Assembly: GCA_023228185.1 (NCBI GenBank) | Contig: JALOBQ010000059.1 | Coordinates: forward strand, 1 to 6,291 | DNA: 6,291 nt | Reading direction: 5' to 3' | DNA from: Candidatus Omnitrophota bacterium | GTDB lineage: Bacteria; Omnitrophota; Gorgyraeia; Gygaellales; Profunditerraquicolaceae | Shown: positions 4,954-6,291 of the stretch, in pieces | Layout: each line of letters begins with the position of its first letter | Numbering within the stretch: the stretch's first letter is position 1 | Notes under the pieces: generated by a model | Database searches by the model: none | Seen by the model: the letters and a program-made list of their open reading frames with translations, nothing else | Told to the model about the DNA's origin: nothing | Made by a program: the position numbers and the translations under genes

Positions 4954-6291
4954 AGTATCCTGTCTAAAGCCTGGCTGACGTTTTGGTTATCCGAAGGGGT
5001 ATTAACTTGCGGGCTATCCCGCCAAAGCCAGGCGATATTTTTCTTCACTTCTTCCGGCTGGCTTAAATAAATATACTTCTGCTTACTGTAATTTGCCAGA
5101 AAACAACTATGCTTTCTGCTTAAACCGGGAAACTCTATTACCAGGACATGCCTGCCGCTGGAAGAAGCTTCGCAGATCATAGAAATACTTTCCGGCGTAG
5201 TGACCACAATCCGGCTTAAGCCGAGTATCCCGGCGACAGCGTCAGGAATATTTTTTTCATTGGCAATCACAAGAAGCTTACAACGGGGATTACCGCAAAA
5301 TTCATCCTTAATCATCCTCTCAATGTGAGCGGGCGTCCTGCGCGAAGTAGTAATAAAAATATTCGCGTCTAATTCATCAGCGGCAACTTTGACCTGCCGA
5401 AGAGCAAGGCGTAAATCCTCTTTTTGAAGCGTAAACGTTTTGCTATCCCCGCCGATCAGAATACCCAGGCAGAATTTAGCCGGAGCAAGCGCGAAAACAC
5501 CGGAATTACTCAATTTCTGCGCCGCGACCAGGCAATACTGCCGGTCAATAGTATTCAGCGCGCCGCTAACGCTCAAAATATTTTTCTTAACCGGTGGATG
5601 ATCATGCGCCGGTTCGACTACCAGGTCAAATCTTTTTCTTCCCAGAAAAACCGGACGCATTAAAACTATCGCTTTAGCCTGATGCGCTCGAGAAAGCAGA
5701 TAGTTTACCGCGTAAAGCAGCGAACCGCTGGAGATCACGACATCCGGGCAAATGCCTTGCAGGCTTTTTTGGGTCTCGTCGGTTAAATGTTTGGTTAACC
5801 GATGCACAAAAGAAAACTGCGGGTATTTACCGACCAACAAAACTTTTAAGGTAAACAAAAACCTGTGCCATTTATTTTTAAAACGCACCTGGCGGATCAA
5901 CGTCTCAACCTGAAAACCTTTTGCCTCTAAATTAAAAGCAAGGATTTTTGCCAGGCCTTCGGATTGCCGCAGATGCCCGGCTTTGGCATCTGAAAGGATT
6001 AAAACTTTTTTTTGCCTGCCGTATTTCCAGATCTTATACGTCCAGAGATACTCCCGGGGATATTGCCTGATGTATTTTTCAAAGATATCCGTTAAAGCCT
6101 GCAGGTTAACTTGCAATTCTTCCTGCTGATCGGCTAACCTTTTTACCGTGTAAACCTGATCGAAAAATAATTTTGTATACGGGCCTTTAACGCGCGTGTA
6201 AAAAACCGGAATGATCGCGCAATCATATTTCAACGCTAACCTCAAAGCGCCTGTAGCCATCGAAGCCTGGCAACCGAAAAAATTCACCAGT
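4950..6291 (-). CDS. LpxL/HtrB-type acyltransferase fused to ELM1/GtrOC1-type putative glycosyltransferase (5' end missing)
   Basis: The frame is open to the window edge, so the true start and about 200 residues usual for an LpxL N-terminus, including its catalytic His-x4-Asp/Glu motif, lie outside. The GTG at 6287 is internal, not a start. Counting that GTG as residue 1, residues 1-88 match the end of the late lipid A acyltransferase family: FFGCQASMATGALRLA, then IIPVFYTR, then the closing PREYLWTYKIWK (family pattern PEQWLWLHRRWK). Residues 93-423 match the ELM1 family (Pfam Mito_fiss_Elm1), a GT-B-like putative glycosyltransferase: LILSDAKAGHLRQ, ISSG, LMRP, FDLVVEPAHDHP, SGALN, LIGGDSK, ITTSRRTP and TTPESISMICEA. 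The last 20 or so residues are polar and probably a tail. The ELM1 half is cytosolic by family. It probably glycosylates the lipid the first half acylates, which is inference. Its stop overlaps the next start as ATGA. Domain assignment is confident; donor and acceptor are unknown. Confidence 0.88.
   Translation of the reverse strand, partial: LVNFFGCQASMATGALRLALKYDCAIIPVFYTRVKGPYTKLFFDQVYTVKRLADQQEELQVNLQALTDIFEKYIRQYPREYLWTYKIWKYGRQKKVLILSDAKAGHLRQSEGLAKILAFNLEAKGFQVETLIRQVRFKNKWHRFLFTLKVLLVGKYPQFSFVHRLTKHLTDETQKSLQGICPDVVISSGSLLYAVNYLLSRAHQAKAIVLMRPVFLGRKRFDLVVEPAHDHPPVKKNILSVSGALNTIDRQYCLVAAQKLSNSGVFALAPAKFCLGILIGGDSKTFTLQKEDLRLALRQVKVAADELDANIFITTSRRTPAHIERMIKDEFCGNPRCKLLVIANEKNIPDAVAGILGLSRIVVTTPESISMICEASSSGRHVLVIEFPGLSRKHSCFLANYSKQKYIYLSQPEEVKKNIAWLWRDSPQVNTPSDNQNVSQALDRIL
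4958..4961 (-). promoter_or_regulatory. Ribosome binding site (AGGA) for the GT4-GT9 fusion gene
   Basis: AGGA lies 4 bases upstream of the ATG at 4953, inside the last codons of the preceding gene. Together with the ATGA overlap it supports this start and suggests translational coupling. Confidence 0.55.
5999..6014 (-). other. A8 homopolymer at the acyltransferase/ELM1 domain junction
   Basis: Eight consecutive A residues (6013-6006, coding strand) sit in codons CAA AAA AAA, directly after the acyltransferase closing motif and directly before the first ELM1 beta strand. Loss of one A would read AAA AAG TTT TAA and end the acyltransferase at 5999-6001, only a few residues beyond its conserved end. 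A -1 ribosomal shift would add 24 codons before a TAA. No ATG, GTG or TTG is available in frame near the ELM1 N-terminus, so an independently started ELM1 is not apparent. The tract is seen directly; a slippage role is inference. Confidence 0.5.

Larger units (their letters stand above)
1..6291 (-). other. Single co-directional operon segment for surface glycolipid assembly
   Basis: All five genes read leftward with overlaps at 4950-4953, 2860-2863, 1775-1787 and 987-990. Three of the four are ATGA stop/start overlaps, the pattern expected for translational coupling. No gap is large enough for an internal promoter or terminator outside coding sequence. Both ends of the operon lie beyond the window. 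Confidence 0.85.

Noticed and set aside
6285..6287. GTG at 6287 as the start of the acyltransferase-ELM1 gene
   Set aside because: It falls in the middle of a conserved LpxL-family segment and the frame stays open upstream to the window edge, so the gene begins outside the window.
1..6291. CRISPR arrays, tRNA/rRNA genes, insertion sequences, riboswitches, terminators
   Set aside because: None was seen on reading either strand. The window is coding almost to the base, with no intergenic space to hold such elements.

Overview
The window is a tightly packed stretch of one transcription unit, all on the minus strand. There is no intergenic space, and every neighbouring pair of genes overlaps by 4 to 13 bases. 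In transcription order (right to left) it holds: (1) the 3' part of a gene fusing an LpxL/HtrB-type lipid A acyltransferase to an ELM1/GtrOC1-type putative glycosyltransferase (6291-4950); (2) a 697-residue protein fusing a GT4 glycosyltransferase to a GT9 heptosyltransferase-like enzyme (4953-2860); (3) a stand-alone GT4 glycosyltransferase (2863-1775); (4) a membrane-anchored NodB-type polysaccharide deacetylase (1787-987); (5) a stand-alone GT9 heptosyltransferase-like enzyme running off the left edge (990-1).

Together these look like a lipid A / LPS-core or related surface glycolipid assembly operon. The acyltransferase would finish the lipid. Up to five GT-B-fold domains (ELM1, two GT4, two GT9) would add sugars on the cytoplasmic side. 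The anchored deacetylase would probably trim N-acyl groups outside the inner membrane. The substrates cannot be read from sequence.

The organism is a Gram-negative (diderm) bacterium with moderate GC (low to mid 40s percent by eye). The GT9 and GT4 repertoire, the module fusions and the Cys-rich GT9 tails resemble uncultivated lineages such as Candidatus Omnitrophota. That is a low-to-moderate confidence guess from family resemblance, and Desulfobacterota or Elusimicrobiota are alternatives.

The most notable features are the two multidomain fusions side by side: acyltransferase-ELM1, with an A8 tract exactly at the domain junction, and GT4-GT9, whose two halves both have stand-alone counterparts downstream, separated by the deacetylase gene. 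No promoter, terminator, RNA gene, mobile element, CRISPR array or significant repeat was seen. There is no non-coding stretch of any size.
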